Below are positions 1 through 6,705 of a stretch of DNA of 20,724 bases, piece by piece (position 1 is the stretch's first letter; every line of letters begins with the position of its first letter). Under the pieces are notes generated by a model. The model was not told the origin of the DNA. It worked only from the letters and a program-made list of their open reading frames with translations, and searched no databases. Origin of the DNA: JANYCG01 sp031392945 (GTDB lineage: Bacteria; Pseudomonadota; Gammaproteobacteria; Burkholderiales; Burkholderiaceae_C); contig JANMVT010000117.1 in NCBI GenBank assembly GCA_031392945.1, forward strand, positions 1 to 20,724, in the 5' to 3' direction. Position numbers and translations under genes: made by a program.

Positions 1-494
1 GGCGGCGTGTTGCCGTGCTGGAGCAGATCGTCGAAAGCCACCATGCCAGTGGCGGGGCTGCCCGCGTCTTCGCCGGGCAGCCAGACCAGTTGCCGCACCG
101 CCGTGCCAACACTCGCACTGCGGGCCAGATCGGCCAGGCCGGAATCGGTGCACAGCAGCTTCGCCTCCGAATGTTCTAGGATGAAGTTGGCCTCGGCGCT
201 GTTCAGCATGAAGTTGATCGGCACCAGCACCGCGCCAAGCCGCGCTACGGCAAAACGCAGCGCCGCAAACCCATGCGAGTTGCGCGCCAGCACGGCAACG
301 CGGTCACCCACAGCCACACCGGTTGACGCCAGGCCTGCCGCAAAACGGTTGCAGATGTCGTCAAACTCGCGGTACGTCCAGTCTGTCGCGCCGCAGCGGA
401 TCGCCAGCTTGTTCGGGTCGCGCTGGGCGGTGCGGCGCAGCAGGTCGCCCAGGGTTTGGCGGTTGATGGATGGTTCATGGCAGATCGGCTCCAC
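1..494 (-). CDS. Acyl-CoA synthetase (AMP-binding family), 5' part only
   Basis: This would activate a carboxylic acid to its CoA thioester with ATP (ANL adenylate-forming superfamily); the substrate cannot be told. Read on the minus strand, the frame gives the typical N-terminal region of the family: INRQTLGDLLRRTAQRDPNK, then WTYREFDD, GVAVGDRVAVLARNS, LGAVLVPINFMLN and FILEHSEAKLL. The gene runs off the window, so the ATP loop and catalytic motifs are not seen. The start is uncertain. No ATG lies in this frame nearby, so I chose the GTG at 494. The ATG at 478 is in another frame and does not give a family-like protein. A 12-codon ORF (513 to 475) starts just upstream and overlaps that ATG. 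The gene diverges from the hemerythrin gene. The family assignment is secure and the start is not. Confidence 0.85.
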   Translation of the reverse strand, partial: MEPICHEPSINRQTLGDLLRRTAQRDPNKLAIRCGATDWTYREFDDICNRFAAGLASTGVAVGDRVAVLARNSHGFAALRFAVARLGAVLVPINFMLNSAEANFILEHSEAKLLCTDSGLADLARSASVGTAVRQLVWLPGEDAGSPATGMVAFDDLLQHGNTP

Positions 495-540
495 AGATGC
501 GATAAAGCGCCATGGTATCAAGCGGCGATCCAGGCCACTA

Positions 541-580
541 TCCACAGCCATCCATAGCCATCCACAGCCATCCACAGCCA
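541..580. repeat. Four 10-bp tandem repeats (TCCACAGCCA)
   Basis: Four consecutive decamers are seen: TCCACAGCCA, TCCATAGCCA, TCCACAGCCA and TCCACAGCCA, with one substitution in unit 2. The array lies in the divergent region between the acyl-CoA synthetase (start near 494) and the hemerythrin gene (start 632). The left edge reads CTATCCACA (538-546), one base from a DnaA-box consensus (TTATCCACA). The period of one helical turn would place any bound protein on one DNA face. The function is unknown. Confidence 0.9.
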
Positions 581-631
581 CGCGCAGCCTGCGTAAACTA
601 CGCCCACTGCCAAAGCACTACCCACCCCACT

Positions 632-1144
632 ATGCCCGCACTTCAATGGTCTGAATCCCTCGCGCTCGGTTTGCCCTACATGGACGACACGCACCGCGAG
701 TTTGTCGATCTGCTGGCCAGCGCCGCCGACGCGCCCAACGATGCGGTGATGGCCACCTGGCAGAGCGTGGTTGCGCACACCGAAGAACATTTCGGCCGCG
801 AAGACCAATGGATGCGGGCCACCCGTTTCGCGCCAGGCACATGCCACGCCACCGAGCACGATGCCATCTTGAAAGTCATGCGCGAGGGCGGCAGACGCGG
901 CCAGGTCGGCGACCTGGCACTGGTGCGGCAAATGGCGCGCGAGCTCGGCATCTGGTTCACGCAACACGCGCAGGGCATGGACGCGGTTTTGGCGGAGCAC
1001 CTGCGCGAGGTCGGTTTTGACGAAGCCACCGGTGTCGCGCGCTCGCTGGATTTGATGGCGCATGACGCCCTACAGCCCTGCGGCGGGTTAGATGGCCGGA
1101 TCGGGAGGGAAAATTGGCACCTTCCCCTCGCCAGCATTGCGTAG
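632..1144 (+). CDS. Bacteriohemerythrin-type oxygen-binding protein
   Basis: A single-domain hemerythrin, 170 aa, expected to bind O2 at a non-haem di-iron centre in the cytoplasm. All seven expected ligands can be placed: H21 (DDTHREF), H53 and E57 (HFGRE), H72 and H76 (HATEH), H112 and D117 (HAQGMD). The start is the ATG beginning MPALQWSESL, where the family similarity starts. An upstream in-frame extension to 512 would translate the 10-bp repeat array and was rejected. No clear Shine-Dalgarno sequence precedes 632. After the last ligand there is a tail of about 50 residues beyond the usual domain, of unknown role. Such proteins act in oxygen storage, delivery to oxygenases, or sensing. 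Nearby VanA is an O2-using enzyme, but no functional link is shown. It converges on the MetE-like gene. Confidence 0.88.
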   Translation: MPALQWSESLALGLPYMDDTHREFVDLLASAADAPNDAVMATWQSVVAHTEEHFGREDQWMRATRFAPGTCHATEHDAILKVMREGGRRGQVGDLALVRQMARELGIWFTQHAQGMDAVLAEHLREVGFDEATGVARSLDLMAHDALQPCGGLDGRIGRENWHLPLASIA

Positions 1145-1145
1145 T

Positions 1146-1166
1146 TAGCTACTAATAATGTAGCTA
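1146..1166. repeat. AT-rich stem-loop between convergent genes
   Basis: A perfect 7-bp inverted repeat, TAGCTAC (1146-1152) and GTAGCTA (1160-1166), surrounds a 7-base loop TAATAAT. A second partial copy, TAGCTACTAATGTGGCTA, follows to about 1179. It begins one base after the hemerythrin stop and ends before the MetE-like stop at 1193, so it could act as a weak bidirectional terminator or protect 3' ends. There is no GC-rich stem and no clear T-run. It shares its layout with the stem-loop at 10077-10095. Confidence 0.7.
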
Positions 1167-1192
1167 CTAATGTGGCTATTGAAAGGGGCGAA

Positions 1193-2299
1193 TCAACCCC
1201 AGACTTCCTGCGCAGTCTCAATCACCAGCCGCAGCTTCGCGCGCTGCGCTTCCACCGCGATGTCGTTGCCATGCACCGTGCTTGAAAAGCCGCACTGCGG
1301 TGACAGGGCCAGTTGGTCCAGCGGCGCGTATTTAGAGGCCTCTTCAATACGGCGCTTCAGATCGTCTTTGCTTTCCAGTGAGCCGAACTTGGTGGTTACC
1401 AATCCCAGCACCACGGTTTTGCCTTTGGACAGGTACCGCAGGGGCTTGAAGTCGCCGCTGCGGTCGTCGTCGTACTCCATGAAGTAGGCGTCGATATTCA
1501 TCTCTTTGAGCAGCGCTTCGGCAACCGGCTCGTAGTTGCCACTGGCAGCGTGGGTGCTCTTGAAGTTGCCGCGGCACAGGTGCATGGCCAGCAACATGCC
1601 GGCGGGTTTTTGCGCGACCACCAGGTTGATGAACTTGGCATAGCGGTGCGCCAGTTCGTTCGGGTCGTCGCCGCGACCGCGTGCCGCCTCGCGCATTTTT
1701 TCATCGCACAGATAGGCCAGGTTGGTGTCGTCCATCTGCACGTAATTGCAGCCGGCGGCTGACAGGCTGCGCAGTTCGTCGCCATAGGCTTTGGCCACGT
1801 CTTCGTAAAACACCGGCTCCAGCTCGGGGTAGGCGGCGCGGCTGATGCCGGCGCGGCCACCGCGGAAGTGCAGCATGGTGGGCGAGGGGATGGTCACCTT
1901 GGGTGTGCGGCCCTTGCTGACCTGCGATTTGAGGAAATTGAAGTCAGCCAGCTGGATCTGCTTGGCGTGGGTGACCTTGTCCACCACGTGGATGGCGGGC
2001 GGCACCAGATGCTCCTTGCCGTCTGCGCCCAGGGCGAGTGTCGCTTCGCCCACCTTGACGCCACCCAGCTGCTCCAGAAAATCCAGATGGAAATAGGTGC
2101 GGCGGAACTCGCCGTCGGTGATGGACTTGAGGCCCACGTCTTCCTGGAACTTGACGATCTCGGTGATGGCTTTGTCTTCCACCTGACGCAGTTGCTCGGG
2201 CGTGATGCTGCCTTTGGCTTTTTGCTCACGGGCCTCAAGCAGGTATTTGGGGCGTAAAAAACTGCCGACCTGGTCATAGCGGGCGGGGAGTTGGTTCAT
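1193..2299 (-). CDS. MetE-like cobalamin-independent methionine synthase domain protein (YxjG/YxjH type)
   Basis: A 368-aa protein resembling the C-terminal catalytic half of MetE; the family transfers a methyl group to a thiol bound to zinc. The putative zinc ligands are visible: H240 and C242 in MHLCRGN, E275 in FMEYDDD and C336 in SPQCGFSS. TDGEFRR (61-67) and QMDDTNLAYL (188-197) are also family-typical. The length fits stand-alone YxjG/YxjH proteins, which lack the MetE N-terminal half. The start is supported by GGAG seven bases upstream of the ATG. It is transcribed divergently from vanA across an AT-rich region. In this context it may handle one-carbon units from O-demethylation, but that is inference. 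The methyl donor and acceptor cannot be read from sequence. Confidence 0.88.
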   Translation of the reverse strand: MNQLPARYDQVGSFLRPKYLLEAREQKAKGSITPEQLRQVEDKAITEIVKFQEDVGLKSITDGEFRRTYFHLDFLEQLGGVKVGEATLALGADGKEHLVPPAIHVVDKVTHAKQIQLADFNFLKSQVSKGRTPKVTIPSPTMLHFRGGRAGISRAAYPELEPVFYEDVAKAYGDELRSLSAAGCNYVQMDDTNLAYLCDEKMREAARGRGDDPNELAHRYAKFINLVVAQKPAGMLLAMHLCRGNFKSTHAASGNYEPVAEALLKEMNIDAYFMEYDDDRSGDFKPLRYLSKGKTVVLGLVTTKFGSLESKDDLKRRIEEASKYAPLDQLALSPQCGFSSTVHGNDIAVEAQRAKLRLVIETAQEVWG

Positions 2300-2438
2300 G
2301 AAGTCTCCGTTGGGGTTGAGTTCTGGAGTGAATGTTAGATCAATTTTTCTTCATCACATGAATACATAAATCAAGAAATATGACAATATTTCCGAATATT
2401 TTAGGTAATTTTAATGTTTATGTATACAATGAGTATTC
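2300..2438. promoter_or_regulatory. Divergent control region (MetE-like / vanA) with a TGTATACA palindrome
   Basis: This 139-bp stretch is far more AT-rich than its surroundings. It contains a perfect 8-bp palindrome, TGTATACA (2421-2428), of the kind bound by GntR/FCD repressors such as VanR. A related half-site, AATACATAA, lies at 2361-2369. TACAAT (2425-2430) overlaps the palindrome and resembles a -10 box for vanA, only nine bases before the ATG, so binding there would block transcription. On the minus strand TTGTCA and TATTCA with a 16-base spacer are a weak promoter candidate for the MetE-like gene. Operator assignment to VanR is inference. Confidence 0.55.
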
Positions 2439-3557
2439 ATGAACCCACCAAAATCCGCTTTCCCCCTAAATGCCTGGTACGCCGCCGCCTACGACGTCGA
2501 AGTTGGCCGCAGCCTGATGGCACGCACCCTGTGCAATCAAAAACTGGTGCTGTACCGCCAGCTCGACGGCAGCGTGGCCGCGCTTGAAGACGCCTGCTGG
2601 CACCGCTTGATGCCGCTGTCACTGGGCCACCTGGATGGTGATGAAGTCACCTGCGGTTACCACGGCTTGGTCTACAACGCGCAGGGCCGCTGCACCCACA
2701 TGCCCAGCCAGGAGACACTGAACCCCTCAGCCTGCGTGCGCAGTTTTCCGGTGGTGGAGAAATACCGCTTTGTCTGGGTCTGGCCTGGCGATCCGGCCAA
2801 AGCCGACCCGGTGCTGATACCCGACATGCACTGGAACGACAACCCCGAATGGACCGGCGACGGCAAGATGATCCGCGTCAAATGCGACTACCGCCTGGTG
2901 GTCGACAACCTGATGGACCTGACGCACGAGACCTTTGTGCACGGCTCCAGCATTGGCCAGCGCGCCGTGGCCGAAGCGCCGTTTGTGGCCACCCACGGCG
3001 AGCGCACTGCCACGGTGACACGCTGGATGGAAGACATCGAGGCGCCGCCCTTCTGGGCCGCGCAGATCAACCATTCGCTGGGTTACAAGGGCCGGGTAGA
3101 CCGCTGGCAGATCATCAAATTTGAAGCGCCTTGCACCGTCAACATTGACGTGGGCGTGGCCCAGACCGGCACCGGTGCGATTCCGCCGGGTGGCAACCAG
3201 GGTAACCCGGCTTTGAGCCAGCGCAGTCAGGGCGTAAACGGTTATGTGCTCAACACCATCAGCCCCGAGACCGACAACACCTGCCTGTATTTCTGGGCCT
3301 TTGCGCGCAACTACTGTCTTGGCGAACAACGCCTGACGCACCAGTTGCGAGAAGGCGTGGCGAATATTTTCCGCGAAGACGAACACGTGCTCGAAGCCCA
3401 GCAGCAGGCCATGGAAGACCACCCGGACCACAAGTTCTACAACCTCAACATTGACGCCGGTTCAATGTGGGCGCGCCGCCTGATCGACGGCCTGGTCGCC
3501 AAGGAAGCCAGCCCGGCCGCCGTGATCCCGATTCGCCAGACGGACGGATCCCCATGA
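2439..3557 (+). CDS. vanA: Vanillate O-demethylase oxygenase subunit (Rieske non-haem iron oxygenase)
   Basis: The terminal oxygenase converts vanillate plus O2 and NADH to protocatechuate and formaldehyde, with VanB as reductase. The 372-aa length is close to known VanA. The Rieske 2Fe-2S ligands are C53 and H55 (CWH) and C72 and H75 (CGYHG). The mononuclear iron motif DNLMDLTHETFVH (156-168) contains D160, H163 and H168. The segment INPSACV-like to PDMHWND (95-133) is very VanA-like. The N-terminus FPLNAWYAAAYD is typical, which supports the ATG at 2439. No Shine-Dalgarno sequence is evident. The stop overlaps the vanR ATG (ATGA at 3554). Related demethylases acting on other methoxybenzoates share this architecture, so vanillate is the probable but not proven substrate. 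Confidence 0.9.
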   Translation: MNPPKSAFPLNAWYAAAYDVEVGRSLMARTLCNQKLVLYRQLDGSVAALEDACWHRLMPLSLGHLDGDEVTCGYHGLVYNAQGRCTHMPSQETLNPSACVRSFPVVEKYRFVWVWPGDPAKADPVLIPDMHWNDNPEWTGDGKMIRVKCDYRLVVDNLMDLTHETFVHGSSIGQRAVAEAPFVATHGERTATVTRWMEDIEAPPFWAAQINHSLGYKGRVDRWQIIKFEAPCTVNIDVGVAQTGTGAIPPGGNQGNPALSQRSQGVNGYVLNTISPETDNTCLYFWAFARNYCLGEQRLTHQLREGVANIFREDEHVLEAQQQAMEDHPDHKFYNLNIDAGSMWARRLIDGLVAKEASPAAVIPIRQTDGSP

Positions 3558-4402
3558 TGATTACTACCAAAAAAATAGCGGACAATGTAATCACGACGAG
3601 GGAAAATGCCGTTTTTAGCTCTGAACAGAGGCTAAAAGAGGAGTCTGCGGGCAGCGCACTGGCTGCGCCCTCCAGCGCCCAGCAAAGTGTGCAGCTCAAA
3701 GCCCAATTGCGCCTGCGTGCAATGATCATGGGTGGTGAGTTGCCCGGCGGCGCACGCATCGCCGAGTTGTCGATTGTCGAAAAACTCGGTTTCTCGCGCA
3801 CGCCGATCCGCGCCGCCCTGGTGCGGCTGGAGCAGGAAGGCCTGCTGGACGCCTTGCCCAATGGCGGTTACGCCGTCAAGACCTTTTCCGAGCGCGATGT
3901 GTCCGAGGCGATAGAACTGCGCGGCACGCTGGAAGGCCTGTCGGCCCGCCTGGCCGCAGAACGTGGCGCCGCGCCTGTGCTGCTGGCCGAAGCGCGCGAG
4001 ACATTGCGCGACATCGACGCTGTGCTGAGCCAGCCGGCCCTCAACGACGAAGCCTTTGCCGCCTACGTCACCCTGAACGAAAAGTTTCATGCACGCCTGA
4101 GCGAAATGTCGGGCAGCAACGTCATCGCCAAAGAGCTGGAACGGGTTTGCAGCATGCCGTTTGCGTCGCCTTCGGGCTTTGTGGTGGCGCAGGCCAATGC
4201 CCCCAAGGCGCGCGACATGTTGGTGGTGGCGCAGGACCAGCACTGGCAAGTGTTGGATGCCATCGAGCGGCGCGAAGGGTCACGCGCTGACAGCCTGATG
4301 CGCGAGCACTCGCGCCTGGCGCAACGCAATCTGCGCGAAGTGGTGCTGAGCCAGAACCTGGACCAGATGCCCGGTGTGCGCCTGATCCGCAGGAGAGGCT
4401 GA
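3554..4402 (+). CDS. vanR: GntR-family (FCD) transcriptional regulator, VanR-like
   Basis: Probably a repressor of the van genes released by an aromatic effector, as known for VanR. The winged helix-turn-helix is clear: LRAMIMGGELPGGARIAELS, then EKLGFSRTPIRAALVRLEQE and GLLDALPNGGYAVKTF. An FCD-type all-helical effector domain follows (ELRGTLEGLSARLAAERG, later NEKFHARLSEMSGS). I chose the ATG at 3554 because it overlaps the vanA stop; this gives 282 aa with an unusually long, less conserved N-terminal segment of about 45 residues before the HTH. A later GTG near 3689 is possible. The gene sits between vanA and vanB, so it would be autoregulated with them. The vanB ATG follows one base after its stop. 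Confidence 0.85.
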   Translation: MMITTKKIADNVITTRENAVFSSEQRLKEESAGSALAAPSSAQQSVQLKAQLRLRAMIMGGELPGGARIAELSIVEKLGFSRTPIRAALVRLEQEGLLDALPNGGYAVKTFSERDVSEAIELRGTLEGLSARLAAERGAAPVLLAEARETLRDIDAVLSQPALNDEAFAAYVTLNEKFHARLSEMSGSNVIAKELERVCSMPFASPSGFVVAQANAPKARDMLVVAQDQHWQVLDAIERREGSRADSLMREHSRLAQRNLREVVLSQNLDQMPGVRLIRRRG

Positions 4403-4403
4403 C

Positions 4404-5387
4404 ATGAAAGGCGCTCAACTCTGGGCCGAGGCCCGTGTCCACGCCCTGCGCGACGTGACGCCTACCGTGCGTGAATTTACCCTTGCGCCTGTCGGCGGCG
4501 TGTTGCCGCATGAGGCCGGCGGACATTTGCAGGTGCAGGTCATGGTGGGGCAGGGCGCGGCGGCCAAACCGCATACGCGATCCTATTCATTGATAGGCCA
4601 GCCTGACGGCCAGTTTTACCGCATCGCGGTCAAGCGGCTGGACGACGGACGAGGCGGCTCGCTGGCCATGTGGCGGTTGGCGGTGGGCGACCGCCTGCAG
4701 ATCACCGCGCCGCAAAACCACTTTCCGCTGGACCTGAACGCGCCTGCCTATTTGCTGGTGGCGGGCGGCATTGGCATCACGCCGCTGCTGGGCATGGCCG
4801 AGTTGCTGGCCCGGCGTGGCGCAAAGCTCAGCCTGATTTTTGGTGCACGTTCGGATGCCGAACTGGCCTACCATGCGCCGCTTGCAAGCGCCCTTGGCCA
4901 GGTCCTGAAACCCGCCATCGCAGAGCGTGGCGAGATGATCAATTTCAAGGAAGAAATCGCCGCCCTGCCTGCGGGCGCGCAAATGTACGTGTGTGGGCCG
5001 GTGCCCATGCTCGATGGCGCGCGCCGCGCCTGGGCCCAGGCAGGCCGGGCACTTGCCGACCTGCGTTACGAGACCTTTGGCAGCAGTGGCCGCTTTGCGC
5101 CGCAGGCCTTTCGTGTCAAGCTGCCGCGCCACCACATCGACATCACGGTGGGTGCGGACTGTGGCTTGCTGGACGCGCTGGAGCTCGAAGGGGTTCAGGC
5201 CATGTACGACTGCCGCCGTGGCGAATGCGGCCTGTGCACCATGGATGTGCTGGCTGTGGACGGTGAAATCGACCACCGGGACGTGTTTTTGAGCGACGCC
5301 GAAAAGGCTGCAAACAAGCGCATCTGCGTCTGCGTGTCCCGTGTTGTAGGGGAAATCACCCTCGATTCGGCGTACCGTTTGGACTGA
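4404..5387 (+). CDS. vanB: Vanillate O-demethylase reductase subunit
   Basis: The flavin and iron-sulfur reductase passes electrons from NADH to the Rieske centre of VanA. Domains in order: the FMN-binding barrel with RSYS (59-62); the NAD-binding domain with GGIGITPLLG (121-130) and CGPVPM (197-202); and the C-terminal plant-type 2Fe-2S ferredoxin with C270, C275 and C278 (YDCRRGECGLCTM) and a fourth cysteine at C308 or C310. The 327-aa length fits the phthalate dioxygenase reductase class. AGGAG precedes the ATG by eight bases, and translation is probably coupled to vanR. All cofactor motifs are intact, so it should be functional. The importer gene cluster begins 27 bases downstream. Confidence 0.92.
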   Translation: MKGAQLWAEARVHALRDVTPTVREFTLAPVGGVLPHEAGGHLQVQVMVGQGAAAKPHTRSYSLIGQPDGQFYRIAVKRLDDGRGGSLAMWRLAVGDRLQITAPQNHFPLDLNAPAYLLVAGGIGITPLLGMAELLARRGAKLSLIFGARSDAELAYHAPLASALGQVLKPAIAERGEMINFKEEIAALPAGAQMYVCGPVPMLDGARRAWAQAGRALADLRYETFGSSGRFAPQAFRVKLPRHHIDITVGADCGLLDALELEGVQAMYDCRRGECGLCTMDVLAVDGEIDHRDVFLSDAEKAANKRICVCVSRVVGEITLDSAYRLD

Positions 5388-5403
5388 CAATATTTGCCAA
5401 CCT

Positions 5404-5417
5404 CAGGAGACCATGTG
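5404..5417 (+). promoter_or_regulatory. Shine-Dalgarno and GTG start with a decoy ATG-TGA
   Basis: CAGGAGA (5404-5410) is a strong ribosome-binding site. The nearest ATG (5413-5415) is followed at once by TGA, so it cannot encode a protein. The GTG at 5415-5417, overlapping it by one base, opens the binding-protein frame with VKKRNFL, a normal signal-peptide n-region. This fixes the start as GTG rather than the in-frame ATG at 5394, which lies upstream of the Shine-Dalgarno sequence. Confidence 0.75.
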
Positions 5418-6587
5418 AAAAAACGAAATTTCCTCGCCGCTACTGCGATTGCAGCCGTCGCCCTGTCAGCCAGCCTGGCCGTCGCGCAGGACAACAAATT
5501 CAAGATCGGCCTGATCCTGCCCATGTCGGGCCAGCAGGCCAGCACAGGCCGCCAGATTGAAGCGGCGGCCCGGCTCTACATGGCGCAAAACGGCGACACG
5601 GTCGCGGGCAAAAAGATCGAGCTGATCGTCAAGGACGACACCAGCTTGCCCGATGTCACCAAGCGCCTGGCGCAAGAGTTGGTGGTGAACGACAAGGTCA
5701 ACGTGCTGGCCGGTTTTGGCATCACGCCGTCCGCTCTGGCCACGGCGCCGATTGCGACCCAGTCCAAGACCCCGCAAGTGGTGATGGCGGCTGCCACCAG
5801 CAGCATCACCGAAGCCTCGCCTTACATCATCCGCACCAGCTTCACGCTGCCGCAGGCCGCCGTGGCCCTGGCCGACTGGGCGCCCAGGAACGGCATCAAG
5901 AAAGTGGTTACCCTGGTCAGCGACTACGGCCCTGGCATTGATGCTGAAAAGTATTTCAAGGAGCGCCTGGTTTTCAACGGTGGCCAGGTCCTTGAGGCAC
6001 TGCGCGTGCCTCTGCGCAACCCCGACTTCGCACCTTTCCTGCAAAAAGTGCGTGACCTGAAGCCCGACGCGCTGTTTGTGTTTGTGCCGTCCGGCGCAGG
6101 CGCGGCAGTGATGAAGCAGTTTCTCGAGCGCGGCATGGACAAGGCCGGCATCAAGCTCATCGGCACTGGCGACGTGACCGATGACGATCAATTGAACGAT
6201 ATGGGCGATGGCGCCCTGGGCGTGGTCACATCGCACCACTACTCCACGGCACACCCCTCGGCCGCGAACAAGAAGTTTGTTGAGGCCTTCGGCAAGGCCA
6301 ACAAGGGCCTGCGCCCCAACTTCATGGCGGTGGGCGGCTACGACGGCATGCGTGTAATTTACGAAGCGCTCAAGGCGACCAAGGGCGTGGGTGGCGGTGA
6401 CGCCTTGCTTGCCGCCATGAAAGGCCAGATTTTCGAGAGCCCGCGCGGCCCGATGTTCATCGACGCGCAAACCCGCGATGTGGTGCAAAACATCTACCTG
6501 CGCAAAGTCGAGAGAAAAGATGGCCAGCTTTACAACGTGGAATTCGACGTGATCAAGGACGTCAAAGACCCCGGCAAGGCGCGATAA
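5415..6587 (+). CDS. ABC transporter substrate-binding protein, Leu/Ile/Val-binding (type 1) fold
   Basis: The periplasmic receptor for the importer encoded downstream. The protein has 390 aa and a signal peptide (residues 1 to about 25: KKR, a hydrophobic run, then AVAQ and a cleavage site). The mature start, FKIGLILPMSGQQASTGRQI, is characteristic of the LivJ/LivK fold, as are LAQELVVNDKVNVLAGFG and the later GGYDGMRVIYEALKATKG. In this fold family several members bind aromatic acids. Its position 27 bases after vanB suggests a vanillate-like ligand, which is inference. It is followed by a 118-bp gap holding an inverted repeat, then by the permease genes. Such 3' hairpins often help keep binding-protein mRNA more abundant than permease mRNA. 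Confidence 0.9.
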   Translation: MKKRNFLAATAIAAVALSASLAVAQDNKFKIGLILPMSGQQASTGRQIEAAARLYMAQNGDTVAGKKIELIVKDDTSLPDVTKRLAQELVVNDKVNVLAGFGITPSALATAPIATQSKTPQVVMAAATSSITEASPYIIRTSFTLPQAAVALADWAPRNGIKKVVTLVSDYGPGIDAEKYFKERLVFNGGQVLEALRVPLRNPDFAPFLQKVRDLKPDALFVFVPSGAGAAVMKQFLERGMDKAGIKLIGTGDVTDDDQLNDMGDGALGVVTSHHYSTAHPSAANKKFVEAFGKANKGLRPNFMAVGGYDGMRVIYEALKATKGVGGGDALLAAMKGQIFESPRGPMFIDAQTRDVVQNIYLRKVERKDGQLYNVEFDVIKDVKDPGKAR

Positions 6588-6608
6588 GGCAACGCAAACC
6601 AATCCAAT

Positions 6609-6697
6609 CTGTTCGGGCTGAGCCTGTCGACGCCTTTGGCTTGGGTCCCTTCGATCCATCGACAAGCTCAGGACAGGCCAAGCTCAGGGTGAGCGGA
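6609..6697. repeat. Interspersed palindromic element before the permease gene
   Basis: The left arm GTTCGGGCTGAGCCTGTCGA (6611-6630) is partly complementary to a right arm inside 6659-6696, which carries TCGACAAGCTCAGGACAGG and AAGCTCAGGGTGAGCGG. The best-paired core is CTGAGCCTGTCGA against TCGACAAGCTCAG, 12 of 13 pairs. From general knowledge, sequences of the form TCGACAAGCTCAGG recur between genes in many beta- and gammaproteobacteria. It separates the binding protein from its permeases and could form a stable RNA hairpin that lowers downstream expression. Confidence 0.75.
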
Positions 6698-6705
6698 ATT
6701 TCAAC

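Noticed and set aside
245..478. ATG-started minus-strand frame over the acyl-CoA synthetase region
   Set aside because: The AMP-binding family motifs are in another frame; this one is a shadow.
475..513. 12-codon upstream ORF on the minus strand ending at the ATG at 478
   Set aside because: A short chance ORF; no ribosome-binding site and no attenuator-like codons.
541..580. CRISPR array or replication origin
   Set aside because: Units have no spacers, and there is a single DnaA-like match without origin genes.
512..631. N-terminal extension of the hemerythrin frame
   Set aside because: It translates the 10-bp repeat array and lacks family similarity; the domain starts at the ATG at 632.
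5466..6665. 399-codon open frame antisense to the binding-protein gene
   Set aside because: Long only because of GC-rich codon bias; the plus-strand frame has a signal peptide, fold motifs and a ribosome-binding site.
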